A DNA stretch of 64,000 nt, taken from Prauserella_A sp040645195 (GTDB taxonomy: Bacteria > Actinomycetota > Actinomycetes > Mycobacteriales > Pseudonocardiaceae). Positions within the stretch are counted from its first letter, which is position 1. Every line of letters begins with the position of its first letter. This document shows positions 7,513-17,403 of this stretch, one piece after another. Both the position numbers and the translations under genes were made by a program. The notes under the pieces are model-generated. The model did not search any database, was not told where the DNA came from, and saw nothing but the letters and a program-made list of their open reading frames with translations. Location: positions 1 through 64,000 of the forward strand of contig NZ_JBEYXW010000017.1 of the NCBI RefSeq assembly GCF_040645195.1, in the 5' to 3' direction.

Positions 7513-8787
7513 TCAGCCGACACCCCGGGCTGGCAGCCAGCTGAGTGCGCCCACGACAAGGGTTTCAACGCCGGTGCGCAGCGTCGGGTGACGCACCGGC
7601 GCGAACAGCGACGAGTGGTTCGAGGGGATGTCACGCTCGAAGCGGCCGGCGGCCAGCGCGTCGAGCACGGTCCGCTCGTCCGCCCCGCCGACCAGCCAGA
7701 ACACCGAGGGCACACCGGCCGCGCTGCCGAACTCGCCGAAGTCCTCGCTGCCGGTCACCTGCGGCGCCTCCTGTACCCGGCCGTCCGGGAAGTACGCGCG
7801 AAACGCGTCGGTCAGCCGGCTGGTGGCGGCCTCGTCGTTGGCGGTGACCGGGAACGTCGCCAGCTCGACGATGTCCGGCGGGCGCGGCGCGTCCGCCGCC
7901 TGCGCCTCGGCGCGCACGATCCGGTCGATCGCGGCCAGCACCCGGCTGCGGACCTGCGAGTCGAAGGTGCGCACGTTCACCTCGAGCGTCGCCTCGTCGG
8001 CGATGACGTTGTGCGTCGTGCCGGCGTGCAGTGAACCGACCGTGACCACCGCGGACTCGGTGGCCGCGAGCTCCCGCGACACGATCGTCTGCAGCCGCAG
8101 CACCACCGAGGCCGCCAGCACCACCGGATCGACCGTGGTCTCAGGACGGGAGCCGTGACCGCCCCGCCCGTGCAGCGTGATGCGGATGGCGTCGGTGGCG
8201 GCCATCAGGACCCCGGGCCGGGTGAGCACCCAGCCCGCCGGAGCGGGGGCGACGTGCTGGCCGAGTACGACATCGGGCACGCCCGCGCGCTCGAAGAGCC
8301 CATCGGCGACCATCGCCCGCGCCCCACCACCGGACTCCTCCCCCGGCTGGAAGACGACCAGCACGGTGCCGGACCAGGCCTGCCGGGCCGCCGCGAGCCT
8401 ACTGGCGGCTCCGGACAGCCAGGTGGCGTGCATGTCGTGCCCGCACGCGTGCATGACCGGCACGTCCCGGCCCTCCGCATCGGTCGCGCGGACTGTGCTG
8501 GCGTAGTCGAGCCCCGTCCGTTCCTGCACCGGCAGCGCGTCGATGTCGGCCCGCAGCAGCGCCACAGGGCCCGCGCCGTTGCGCAGCACCCCGACCACGC
8601 CGGTGCCGCCGATGCCCGTGTGCACCTGGTAACCGTCGGCGCGTAACCGGTCCGCGAGCACGGCGGCCGTGCGTGTCTCCTGGAACGACAGCTCCGGATG
8701 GCGGTGCAGGTCGACATAGAGCTCATCGAGCTCGGGCAGCTCGGCGGCAAGGCCGGACAGCACGGTGCTGGCAGCACGACTGCGCAT
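7513..8787 (-). CDS. M20 family amidohydrolase (N-acyl amino acid amidohydrolase type)
   Basis: A 424-residue M20D-type metallohydrolase that would cleave an amide of an N-acyl amino acid or peptide. Metal-site motifs: LHRHPELSFQE, MHACGHDMHATWLSG (Cys and His ligands), QPGEESGGGARAM (Glu-Glu pair), and GSEDFGEF near the C-terminus. An internal lid domain (HGRGGHGSRPETTVDPV) is in the expected place. The start at 8787 (MRSRAAST) removes a 15-residue extension without family resemblance. No signal peptide, so cytoplasmic. Divergent from the methyltransferase, with 80 bp between. Confidence 0.88.
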   Translation of the reverse strand: MRSRAASTVLSGLAAELPELDELYVDLHRHPELSFQETRTAAVLADRLRADGYQVHTGIGGTGVVGVLRNGAGPVALLRADIDALPVQERTGLDYASTVRATDAEGRDVPVMHACGHDMHATWLSGAASRLAAARQAWSGTVLVVFQPGEESGGGARAMVADGLFERAGVPDVVLGQHVAPAPAGWVLTRPGVLMAATDAIRITLHGRGGHGSRPETTVDPVVLAASVVLRLQTIVSRELAATESAVVTVGSLHAGTTHNVIADEATLEVNVRTFDSQVRSRVLAAIDRIVRAEAQAADAPRPPDIVELATFPVTANDEAATSRLTDAFRAYFPDGRVQEAPQVTGSEDFGEFGSAAGVPSVFWLVGGADERTVLDALAAGRFERDIPSNHSSLFAPVRHPTLRTGVETLVVGALSWLPARGVG

Positions 8788-8867
8788 CGCGCCATCTGAC
8801 CACGCTGGGGTGGGCGATGCCAGCCGGTGCACGGGCGGACCCGTTCGCCGTGGGACGATGACACACC

Positions 8868-10367
8868 GTGAACGGTGATCTTCCCGAGCTGACCGAGGAG
8901 TTCTGCGCCCGGCTGCGCGAGTCCTTCCGCACGGCGGGCTACGACGCGGACGGGGTGGTCGGCGTGCTGGGTGCCGAGGCGCACGCCGCGCTCGGCCGAG
9001 GTGAGCCGGTGCCCGCGCTTCGGGCGAGCCTGGACGCCGGGACCCTCGGCACCTTCATCCGGCTTTTTCTGCTGGGCACGGCCGAGCCCGCCGCCGAGGT
9101 ACGGCGTGCGCTCGCGCCGCTGCCGCTCGAGGACGCGCTGGCCGCCGGACTGCTGCGGGCCGACGGCGACCTGTTGCGCGCCGGGCTCGACGTGCGACCG
9201 CACGCCGATGACGAGGGCTCGTGGTGGGTGGTGGCCGACCTCGACTCCGAGCAGCTGGGCCGCCCGGTCACGGAGGACCATGTGCTTGGTGTCGGGCACG
9301 CCTCGCTGAGCCTGGTCCGCGCCACCAGCCGGCGCCCTGTCGGCTCGCTGCTGGACCTCGGCACCGGGAACGGGGTGCAGGCACTGCACGCGAGCAGGCA
9401 TGCACAGCGGATCACCGCAACGGACGTCTCGGCCAGGGCCCTGCGCCTGGCACAGGGCACCTTCCGGCTCAACGAGCTGGACGTCGAGCTGGTGCGGGGC
9501 GGGTGGTTCACGCCCGTCGCCCGCAGGCGGTTCGACCAGATCGTGTGCAATCCGCCGTTCGTCGTCGGCCCTGCTCGCGTCGACTACGTCTACCGGGACT
9601 CGGGGCTGGCCGGTGACGATGCCAGCGCGCTCGTGGTGCGCCAGCTCCCCGGTTTCCTCACCGAGGGCGGGGTCGGTCACCTGCTCGCCTCGTGGTTACA
9701 CATCGAGGGCGAGGACTGGGCTGACCGGGTGACGCGCTGGCTGCCGCACGGCACCGATGCGTGGTTCGTCCAGCGCGATGTCGCCGACCCGGCGCTCTAC
9801 GTGGGCACGTGGCTGCGGGACGCGGGGATCGACCCGCGCTCACCCGAGGGCATGGCCAAAGCCGGTACGTGGCTGGACTGGTTCGCTGCAGCGGGCGTGG
9901 CCGGCGTCGGCTTCGGCTTCGTCACGCTGCGCCGAACGGACAGCCAGCCCACGATCGTGTGCGAGGACCTGCGGCAGGCGTTCGACGACCCGCTCGGCAC
10001 CGAGGCCGCGGCCTGGCTCGACCGGGTGGAGTGGCTACGCCGGCACGATGCCGCGTTGCTGGACACCGTGTTCCTCGTGCCGGAAACGGTGGTGCTCGAA
10101 CGAATCGCCGAGCCCGGGGACGACGGCTGGCAGACCGTGGTGCGCCGCCTGCACCGCACCGACGGACCGGGCTGGCAGCACGAACTCGACGAACTGGCGA
10201 TGGCGTTGCTCGCGGGCTGCCGGGGTGTGCTGCCGCTGTCCGGTCTTCTCGAACTGCTGGCCGCCGCACACGGCCTCGACAGTGCGGCGCTGGCAACGGC
10301 GGCACTGCCGGTGGTCCGTGAGCTCGTCCGGCACGGGATGCTGACGGTGGCCGAGGGCGCGCGGTGA
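8868..10367 (+). CDS. SAM-dependent methyltransferase with N-terminal DUF7059-like domain
   Basis: A 499-residue protein. A helical N-terminal domain of about 145 residues precedes a Rossmann methyltransferase core. SAM motif I is LLDLGTGNGVQALHAS and motif IV is IVCNPPFVVG; NPPF is typical of N-methyltransferases acting on Gln or on bases (HemK/RlmG/TrmN6 group). The C-terminal 180 residues look like a winged-helix or regulatory tail. The GTG start has no clear SD; GATGAC a few bases upstream could be a -10 of a leaderless transcript. It overlaps dtd by GTGA, which suggests a translation-related substrate such as rRNA, tRNA or a release factor; this is inference. Confidence 0.8.
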   Translation: MNGDLPELTEEFCARLRESFRTAGYDADGVVGVLGAEAHAALGRGEPVPALRASLDAGTLGTFIRLFLLGTAEPAAEVRRALAPLPLEDALAAGLLRADGDLLRAGLDVRPHADDEGSWWVVADLDSEQLGRPVTEDHVLGVGHASLSLVRATSRRPVGSLLDLGTGNGVQALHASRHAQRITATDVSARALRLAQGTFRLNELDVELVRGGWFTPVARRRFDQIVCNPPFVVGPARVDYVYRDSGLAGDDASALVVRQLPGFLTEGGVGHLLASWLHIEGEDWADRVTRWLPHGTDAWFVQRDVADPALYVGTWLRDAGIDPRSPEGMAKAGTWLDWFAAAGVAGVGFGFVTLRRTDSQPTIVCEDLRQAFDDPLGTEAAAWLDRVEWLRRHDAALLDTVFLVPETVVLERIAEPGDDGWQTVVRRLHRTDGPGWQHELDELAMALLAGCRGVLPLSGLLELLAAAHGLDSAALATAALPVVRELVRHGMLTVAEGAR

Positions 10368-10789
10368 GGGCAGTCGCAGCGCGGGTGACCGAAGCGCGGG
10401 TCACCGTCGACGGCGAGGTCGTCGGCGCAATCGACGAACCAGGTCTGTTGGTATTACTGGGAATTCACACCGACGACACAGCCGAGCAGGCCGCGACGAT
10501 GGCCCGCAAACTGCACGAGCTGCGCATTCTGCGCGACGAGGAATCATGCGCGAGTGCGCATGCGCCACTACTTGTGGTCAGCCAGTTCACCCTCTACGGC
10601 GACACCCGCAAAGGCCGCCGTCCATCGTGGACAGCCGCTGCCCGGCCGGAGACGGCGGAAGAGCTCGTCAACACGGTGGTGCAGCAACTGCGGGAGCGGG
10701 GCGCGACGGTCGAAACGGGGCGGTTCGGCGCGATGATGGCCGTGCACAGCGTAAACGACGGACCATTCACCGTACTGGTCGAGGTTTAG
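10364..10789 (+). CDS. dtd: D-aminoacyl-tRNA deacylase
   Basis: A 141-residue Dtd enzyme, which removes D-amino acids (and Gly mischarged on tRNA-Ala) from tRNA in the cytoplasm. The two active-site motifs are present: SQFTLYGDTRKGRRPSW (catalytic SQxT) and, near the end, the VNDGPFTVLVEV region corresponding to the GP-containing cross-subunit motif. In place of the usual G-V-P it reads G-P, with NDG before it. Length fits the family (140-150). It starts at GTG inside the stop of the methyltransferase gene. Confidence 0.93.
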   Translation: MRAVAARVTEARVTVDGEVVGAIDEPGLLVLLGIHTDDTAEQAATMARKLHELRILRDEESCASAHAPLLVVSQFTLYGDTRKGRRPSWTAAARPETAEELVNTVVQQLRERGATVETGRFGAMMAVHSVNDGPFTVLVEV

Positions 10790-10889
10790 ACCAGGTAAAG
10801 GAAAACGCCGCTGATCGCTTGCCCGGAGTCGTCTCAGGAAAAGCTCAGCTTTGCTCGAACGTGAGCCGCTCAACATGCCGCTCGAGTCC

Positions 10890-10916
10890 GGGAACGATTT
10901 CGCGCACACCGACGTT
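10890..10916 (+). promoter_or_regulatory. ECF-type (SigE/SigH-like) promoter of sigB
   Basis: GGGAACG (10890-10896), then 16 bp, then CGTT (10913-10916), matches the -35/-10 pattern recognised by mycobacterial SigE and SigH and Streptomyces SigR-type factors. It sits about 120 bp before the sigB start. M. tuberculosis sigB is known to be transcribed by SigE and SigH, so the site fits the downstream gene. Confidence 0.7.
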
Positions 10917-11037
10917 GACCCGAATGTCCAGCCAGCAAGCTGGGCTCGCGTAGGCGAGTTCCACAGGCTCGTAGCGCGATGCGCAACGCAGGCGTGAGCA
11001 CCGCACAACACGTCAGCCCGTTGACCGGGGAGGCAGA

Positions 11038-12069
11038 ATGTCCGTCCAGACTCTCGAACGTGAGGCCCGCGGGATCCGCGAGCGGGACATCCCGATGCCC
11101 GCTTTCGAGGACGACGCGGTCCCCACTCCTACCGAGGAACCCGACCTCGACGCACAGGGTCCCGCTGCGGACCTCGTGCGGGTGTACCTCAACGGCATCG
11201 GCAAGACCGCACTGCTGACGGCGGCACAGGAGGTCGACCTCGCCAAGCGGATCGAAGCCGGAGTGTTCGCCGAGCACATGCGGGAGAGCACCCCCGGGCT
11301 CTCCGCCGAGCGCAGGTTCGAGCTGTCGGCGCTCGTCCGTGACGGCCGGGTCGCCAAGAACCATCTGCTGCAGGCGAACCTGCGTCTCGTGGTGTCGCTG
11401 GCGAAGCGTTACACCGGCCGGGGCATGCCGTTGCTCGACCTGATCCAGGAAGGCAACCTCGGCCTCATCCGTGCCGTGGAGAAGTTCGACTACTCCAAGG
11501 GGTTCAAGTTCTCGACCTACGCCACCTGGTGGATCCGGCAGGCGATCACGCGCGGCATGGCCGACCAGGGGCGCACGATCCGGCTGCCGGTGCACCTGGT
11601 GGAGCAGGTGAACAAGCTCGCCAGGATCAAGCGCGACCTGCACCAGCAGCTCGGCCGCGAGGCCACCAACGAGGAGCTGGCCGCCGAGTCCGGTATCGCC
11701 GAGGACAAGGTGGCGAGCCTGCTCGACCACGCTCGTGACCCGGTGAGCCTCGACATGCCGGTCGGCGCCGAGGAGGACGCGCCGCTGGGTGACTTCATCG
11801 AGGACTCCGAGGCGACCGACGCGGAGAGCGCCGTCATCTCCGGCCTGCTGCAGGACGACCTGCGGCGGGTGCTGGGGACGCTGGACGACCGCGAGCAGCA
11901 CGTCATCCGGCTGCGCTACGGCCTCGACGACGGGCAGCCCCGCACCCTCGACCAGATCGGCAAGTACTTCGGCCTGTCCCGCGAGCGGGTGCGCCAGATC
12001 GAGCGCGAGGTCATGTCCAAGCTACGCCAGGGCGAGCGTGCCGACCGGCTGCGCGCCTACGCGAGCTGA
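11038..12069 (+). CDS. sigB: RNA polymerase sigma factor SigB (group 2, primary-like)
   Basis: A 343-residue sigma-70 factor lacking the long region 1.1 of the housekeeping factor. Region 1.2 starts at DLVRVYLNGIGKTALLTA (about residue 43). Region 2 carries NLRLVVSLAKRYTGRGMPLLDLIQEGN and KFSTYATWWIRQAITRGMADQ. Region 4.2 is LDQIGKYFGLSRERVRQIEREVMSKLRQ. Length and lack of 1.1 match mycobacterial SigB (about 320 aa), a general-stress and stationary-phase factor. The ECF-type promoter upstream and a strong terminator hairpin downstream frame it as a single transcription unit. Confidence 0.92.
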   Translation: MSVQTLEREARGIRERDIPMPAFEDDAVPTPTEEPDLDAQGPAADLVRVYLNGIGKTALLTAAQEVDLAKRIEAGVFAEHMRESTPGLSAERRFELSALVRDGRVAKNHLLQANLRLVVSLAKRYTGRGMPLLDLIQEGNLGLIRAVEKFDYSKGFKFSTYATWWIRQAITRGMADQGRTIRLPVHLVEQVNKLARIKRDLHQQLGREATNEELAAESGIAEDKVASLLDHARDPVSLDMPVGAEEDAPLGDFIEDSEATDAESAVISGLLQDDLRRVLGTLDDREQHVIRLRYGLDDGQPRTLDQIGKYFGLSRERVRQIEREVMSKLRQGERADRLRAYAS

Positions 12070-12116
12070 TATCGGGCTTCGCGGCGGGTTCCACGCGTAC
12101 TTGCCGCCGTCCAGGG

Positions 12117-12149
12117 AAGGTCGGGTCCTTCGGGGTTGGGCCCGGCCTT
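12117..12149 (+). terminator. Hairpin terminator of sigB
   Basis: As RNA, bases 12117-12128 pair with 12138-12149 over 12 bp, two of them G-U, around a 9-base loop. This lies 48 bp after the sigB stop and well before the fumarase start. There is no U-run, as is common in high-GC actinobacteria. Confidence 0.6.
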
Positions 12150-12282
12150 CCGCATATCCGTGTCCGCTCCCTCGGATCGCGGGTGATCTGCGTCGCGCCG
12201 CGGGCCGGGCTCACCACGCGCCGTCACGACGCGCGGTACGGTCGGAATCCCCTTTCGGCCGACGTGCGACGGAGCGCAAGCA

Positions 12283-13950
<1,668 letters not shown>

Positions 13951-13954
13951 CCGG

Positions 13955-14398
13955 TCAGCCCTGCTCCGGGAACATCCCCGCCAGGCGGTCGAGCGTCGCG
14001 ACGATGCCGGCCTTGTTCCTGGCGGGGTACCCGGCGAGCTCGATCAGGAACGGCACGCGCGCGGTCGACCAGTCGAAGGTCTCGGTGACCGTGGTCCGGC
14101 CGTCCGCTGCCGGTTCGAGCCGCCAGCGCCAGCGGTGACCACCGAAGTGCCGCCAGGCGATGAGGTGGTTCTTCTCGTACTCCACAACCGTGTTGGTGAT
14201 CCGGTAGCGCGCGCCCATCTTCATGTTCATCCCGAACGTCGAACCGAGTTCGAGCCGTTCCGGGTTGTCCTCACGAGCCGCGGTGACGGTCCCCGATCCG
14301 TCCAGCAGCGGATGCCGGGTGGGATCGGCCAGCAGCTCGAAGATCTGCTCGGGAGTGGCGGCGATCGTCCTGGTGACGGAGACCTGACGGCGTGTCAT
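13955..14398 (-). CDS. SRPBCC (START-like) family protein
   Basis: A 147-residue single-domain helix-grip protein of the polyketide cyclase/dehydrase and lipid-transport superfamily. It starts VSVTRTIAATPEQIFELLADPTRHPLLDGSGTV, the usual first strand and helices, and ends with a long helix (VPFLIELAGYPARNKAGIVATLDRLAGMF). Such proteins bind hydrophobic ligands; this one has no partner gene that reveals the ligand. It is tail-to-tail with the fumarase. Confidence 0.75.
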   Translation of the reverse strand: MTRRQVSVTRTIAATPEQIFELLADPTRHPLLDGSGTVTAAREDNPERLELGSTFGMNMKMGARYRITNTVVEYEKNHLIAWRHFGGHRWRWRLEPAADGRTTVTETFDWSTARVPFLIELAGYPARNKAGIVATLDRLAGMFPEQG

Positions 14399-14421
14399 GG
14401 CGCCACACTAGACCGGTCTGG

Positions 14422-14862
14422 TCAGGTTTTCCGCTCCATGTAGCGGAGCACGACGAGCCGGCCGTCGAGCGGGGCGTCGAGCCGCACAGTGATGGGCGGG
14501 TAGCGCATGTCCATCGTGCAGGCGAGGTCCTTACTCACGGGTTTGGTCTCGATCATGGTGATCGTGACGCGGTCGGCACGCTGCTCGGCCACCTCGGCCC
14601 CGGCACTGCTGCAGCCACCCTCCTGCCCGACCACGGTCAGTGTGCGGCCATCGCCTGCCACCGAGACGTCGACCGGGTAGCCCTCGGGCAGCGCGGCGCC
14701 GTCGACCCGCGCGGGTTCACCGGCCGCTTCCCTGACCGGCTCGCTGGTTGTTGCGGCCGGCAGGCTCCCTGGCACGCTCCCGGGCGGGGCCTGCTCGGCA
14801 CCGCAGCCGGTGAGCAGGAGCAGCCCGGCGCCGACTCCGATGATCGTCGCTGTACACCTCAT
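14422..14862 (-). CDS. Putative secreted lipoprotein of unknown function
   Basis: A 146-residue protein with a lipoprotein signal: MRCTATIIGVGAGLLLLTGCGAEQ, lipobox LTGC with Cys at residue 20. A Pro/Ala-rich linker follows, then a compact domain with paired cysteines (EGGCSSAG and DLACTMDM) and an end rich in beta-strand pattern (PPITVRLDAPLDGRLVVLRYM). No family recognised. The SD before the ATG is weak. It diverges from the amino-acid permease, with 40 bp between. Confidence 0.6.
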   Translation of the reverse strand: MRCTATIIGVGAGLLLLTGCGAEQAPPGSVPGSLPAATTSEPVREAAGEPARVDGAALPEGYPVDVSVAGDGRTLTVVGQEGGCSSAGAEVAEQRADRVTITMIETKPVSKDLACTMDMRYPPITVRLDAPLDGRLVVLRYMERKT

Positions 14863-14902
14863 AGACCGGGGACGGCAATGGGGCACCGGTAGGTTGCATC
14901 CC

Positions 14903-16147
14903 ATGAGCGCGCAACCACACCAACTCGCTCGCAGGCTCGGCACCGCGGACGCGGTCGTCGTCGGGCTGGGTTCGATGATCGGTGCGGGCGTGTTCGTCGC
15001 GTTCGCGCCGGCGGCACGTGTGGCCGGCTCCGGGCTGCTGCTCGGTCTCGCCGTGGCGGCTGTGGTGGCGTACTGCAACGCGACGTCCTCGGCACGGCTG
15101 GCTGCGCGTTACCCGGCCTCCGGTGGTACCTACGTCTACGGCAGGGAGCGCCTCGGCCCCTTCTGGGGCTACCTCGCCGGCTGGGGTTTCGTCGTGGGGA
15201 AGACGGCGAGCTGCGCCGCGATGGCGCTGACGGTGGTGGTGTATGCGGCACCCGGGCTCGGCCAGCCCTGGCGGAGCCTGCTGGCGGTGCTGGTCGTCGC
15301 CGCGCTGACGGGCCTCAACTACCGCGGGGTGCAGCGGTCGGCACGCGCGACGGCGGTGCTGGTGACGGTCAGTCTGCTCGTGCTCGCGGCCGCCGTGACG
15401 GCGATGGTCGTGGCCGGTGACCTCAGCACGCAGCGCCTCGCTCCCTTCCCCAAGACGAGCCCGCTCGGCGTGCTGGAAGCGGCGGGTCTGCTGTTCTTCG
15501 CCTTCGCCGGCTACGCGCGCATCGCGACACTCGGGGAGGAGGTCCGCGATCCGGCACGGACGATCCCGCGCGCGATCCCCATCGCGCTCGGCATCGTGCT
15601 CGCCGTCTACGCCGTCCTGGCGGTGGTGTTGCTGCTGCAGCTGGGACCTGCCGCGCTCGCCACCACGGCCGATCCGGTCGCGCAGGCCGTGGCGGGCACG
15701 GGATGGTCGGGTCTCGTCCCTGCGGTGCGGGCCGGGGCGGCACTTGCCGCGCTCGGCGCGCTGCTGGCGCTGGTGCTCGGTGTGTCACGGACCGTCTTCG
15801 CGATGGCGAGGGACGGCCACCTGCCCCGGCCGCTCGCCGCCGTGCACCCGCGGTTCGCGGTGCCGCACCGGGCGGAGCTGGCGGTCGGCGTGGCCGTGGC
15901 GATCCTGGTGTCGTTCGCCGACCTGCGTGGCACGATCGGCTTCTCCGCGTTCGCCGTGCTCACCTACTACGCGATCGCCAATGCCAGCGCGTGGACACTG
16001 GGTGGCAACCGCATCGTGCCTGCGATCGGCCTGGCGGGCTGCACGCTGCTGGCGTTCAGCCTTCCACTGTCCTCTGTGGTCACAGGAGCTGGTGTACTCG
16101 TGGCCGGCGCGGCTGCCTACGCCCTGCGCCGGAGGACGCATTCGTAG
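14903..16147 (+). CDS. APC family amino-acid permease
   Basis: A 414-residue integral membrane transporter with about 12 hydrophobic segments. It opens with the APC signature AVVVGLGSMIGAGVFVAFAPAARVAGSG (TM1, with the unwound GSMIGAG substrate site). TM2 and TM3 contain YPASGGTYVYGRERLG; TM6 carries FFAFAGYARIATLGEEVRDPARTIPRAIPIAL, as in cationic/neutral amino-acid permeases. The ATG at 14903 follows AGGTTG; an in-frame extension to 14810 is not believed. The transported amino acid cannot be told. It is convergent with the small 16154 gene. Confidence 0.85.
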   Translation: MSAQPHQLARRLGTADAVVVGLGSMIGAGVFVAFAPAARVAGSGLLLGLAVAAVVAYCNATSSARLAARYPASGGTYVYGRERLGPFWGYLAGWGFVVGKTASCAAMALTVVVYAAPGLGQPWRSLLAVLVVAALTGLNYRGVQRSARATAVLVTVSLLVLAAAVTAMVVAGDLSTQRLAPFPKTSPLGVLEAAGLLFFAFAGYARIATLGEEVRDPARTIPRAIPIALGIVLAVYAVLAVVLLLQLGPAALATTADPVAQAVAGTGWSGLVPAVRAGAALAALGALLALVLGVSRTVFAMARDGHLPRPLAAVHPRFAVPHRAELAVGVAVAILVSFADLRGTIGFSAFAVLTYYAIANASAWTLGGNRIVPAIGLAGCTLLAFSLPLSSVVTGAGVLVAGAAAYALRRRTHS

Positions 16148-16153
16148 GCCGCG

Positions 16154-16450
16154 CTACAACGACTCGTCGCGCATGACGTCGAGGTTGTGGAAGACCGGCG
16201 GCTCGTCGCACAGCTCGTTCATCCGTGCCGCGAACTTGCCGGTCTCGGGCAGGTTCGAGTTCGCCATGGCCGCATCGTAGGACGGGAACTCGACGATCTC
16301 CAGGTAGCTTCCGGGACGGTCACGGTCACTGGTCATAACCGCGTGGGTTGCGGTCCGCTTGCCCTCTGTCTCCCGCATCCAGCCGTTGACCAGCTCGTTC
16401 ACGTCGTTGTAGCGCGAGGTCTTGAACTCGATGACTTGCATGAATGTCAT
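16154..16450 (-). CDS. Small dimeric alpha/beta-barrel (ABM-like) protein
   Basis: A 98-residue protein resembling the antibiotic-biosynthesis-monooxygenase/ferredoxin-like barrel fold: first strand MQVIEFKTSRYNDVNELVNGW, second TATHAVMTSDRDRPGSYLEIVEFPSYDAAMANS, and a terminal FHNLDVM strand. Homologous actinobacterial proteins are annotated only as hypothetical. The ATG at 16450 has GGAAGG 8 bp upstream; a second ATG lies three codons in. No catalytic residue is evident. It is 83 bp downstream of the SDR gene on the same strand. Confidence 0.65.
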   Translation of the reverse strand: MTFMQVIEFKTSRYNDVNELVNGWMRETEGKRTATHAVMTSDRDRPGSYLEIVEFPSYDAAMANSNLPETGKFAARMNELCDEPPVFHNLDVMRDESL

Positions 16451-16533
16451 GGCCCGGCCCTTCCACGCACGGTCCCCTGTGTCCCGCAGCGTGCGCGTGA
16501 ACGCGGTGCAGGGTCAATGCACGGTTTTTCAGC

Positions 16534-17277
16534 TCAGCCGCGGCCGATGAACGGCATCGCGGTCGCGGTGACGGTAAGGAACTGGACGTTGGCCGACAGC
16601 GGCAGTTCCGCCATGAACAGCACCGTCTCGGCGACGTGCTGGACGTCGAACGTGGGTTCCGGCCGCGTACTCCCGTCGGCTTGCCTGGCGCCCACCGCGA
16701 TGCCCGCGGTGAGCTCGGTCGCGGCGTTGCCGATGTCGATCTGCCCGCAGGCGATGTCGAACGCCCTGCCGTCCAGCGAGATCGACTTCGTCAGGCCGGT
16801 GATCGCATGCTTGGTGGCGGTGTAGCCCACGCTGTCCGGTCGTGGCGCGTGTGCCGAGATCGAGCCGTTGTTGATGATGCGCCCGCCACGTGGCCGCTGC
16901 ACCTTCATCAGGCGCACGGCATGCTGGGCGCACAGGAACATACCGGTGACGTTGACGTCGACGATCCGCCGCCAGTCGTCCACCGGCAAGGTGTCGACCG
17001 AGCCCGGCACGCCGAAGGTGCCGGCGTTGTTGAACAGCACGTCCACCCGGCCCCACCGGTCACGCACCGCCGCGAACAGCGCCGCCACCGCGTCGGGATC
17101 CGTGACATCGGTGGGGACCACGAGCGCGGCGGACGATCCGGCCGCCGACTCGACGAGGGGCTGCTCACGACGCCCCGCCAGCGCGACCCCATAGTGCGCA
17201 CCGAGCAACGCCTGCGCCACCTGCCTGCCGATGCCCGACCCGGCACCTGTCACCACTGCCACCCGCTCACTCGCCAT
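16534..17277 (-). CDS. SDR family NAD(P)-dependent oxidoreductase
   Basis: A 247-residue classical short-chain dehydrogenase. Cofactor loop VTGAGSGIGRQ (residues 8-18), LFNNAGTFG (NNAG), INNGSISAHAPRPDSVGYTATKHAI with the catalytic Ser and the Tyr-x-x-x-Lys pair, then CGQIDIGNAATEL where classical SDRs have PG. The change from PG to CGQIDIGNA at the substrate lid is characteristic of a subset of SDRs. The ATG at 17277 lacks an SD, so it may be leaderless. Substrate unknown. It is divergent from the DUF222-HNH gene and its SOS box. Confidence 0.85.
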   Translation of the reverse strand: MASERVAVVTGAGSGIGRQVAQALLGAHYGVALAGRREQPLVESAAGSSAALVVPTDVTDPDAVAALFAAVRDRWGRVDVLFNNAGTFGVPGSVDTLPVDDWRRIVDVNVTGMFLCAQHAVRLMKVQRPRGGRIINNGSISAHAPRPDSVGYTATKHAITGLTKSISLDGRAFDIACGQIDIGNAATELTAGIAVGARQADGSTRPEPTFDVQHVAETVLFMAELPLSANVQFLTVTATAMPFIGRG

Positions 17278-17365
17278 GAGGTGATGATAGGAGCGGTTCT
17301 GTTTCCGGCGCACCAGAATGTCCAATCAGGACGGAAGGCCACCTCCCCTCCGCCCTCCCAAAAAA

Positions 17366-17383
17366 CTCGAACACATGTTCGAG
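17366..17383. promoter_or_regulatory. LexA-binding SOS box
   Basis: A perfect 18-bp palindrome, CTCGAAC-ACAT-GTTCGAG, contains the actinobacterial/Bacillus SOS consensus CGAAC-N4-GTTCG. A -10-like TAGGCT follows at 17392-17397, so bound LexA would cover the -35 region. M. tuberculosis LexA boxes have the same core and are known upstream of 13E12-family (DUF222-HNH) genes, like the gene here. Confidence 0.85.
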
Positions 17384-17391
17384 CGTTGTGG

Positions 17392-17397
17392 TAGGCT
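17392..17397 (+). promoter_or_regulatory. -10 element of the SOS-controlled DUF222-HNH gene
   Basis: TAGGCT lies 9 bp after the SOS box and 6 bp before a GTG codon at 17404. A transcript starting there would be leaderless and begin with that GTG, which is the reason for the chosen start of the gene. Confidence 0.5.
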
Positions 17398-17403
17398 GTG
17401 TTT

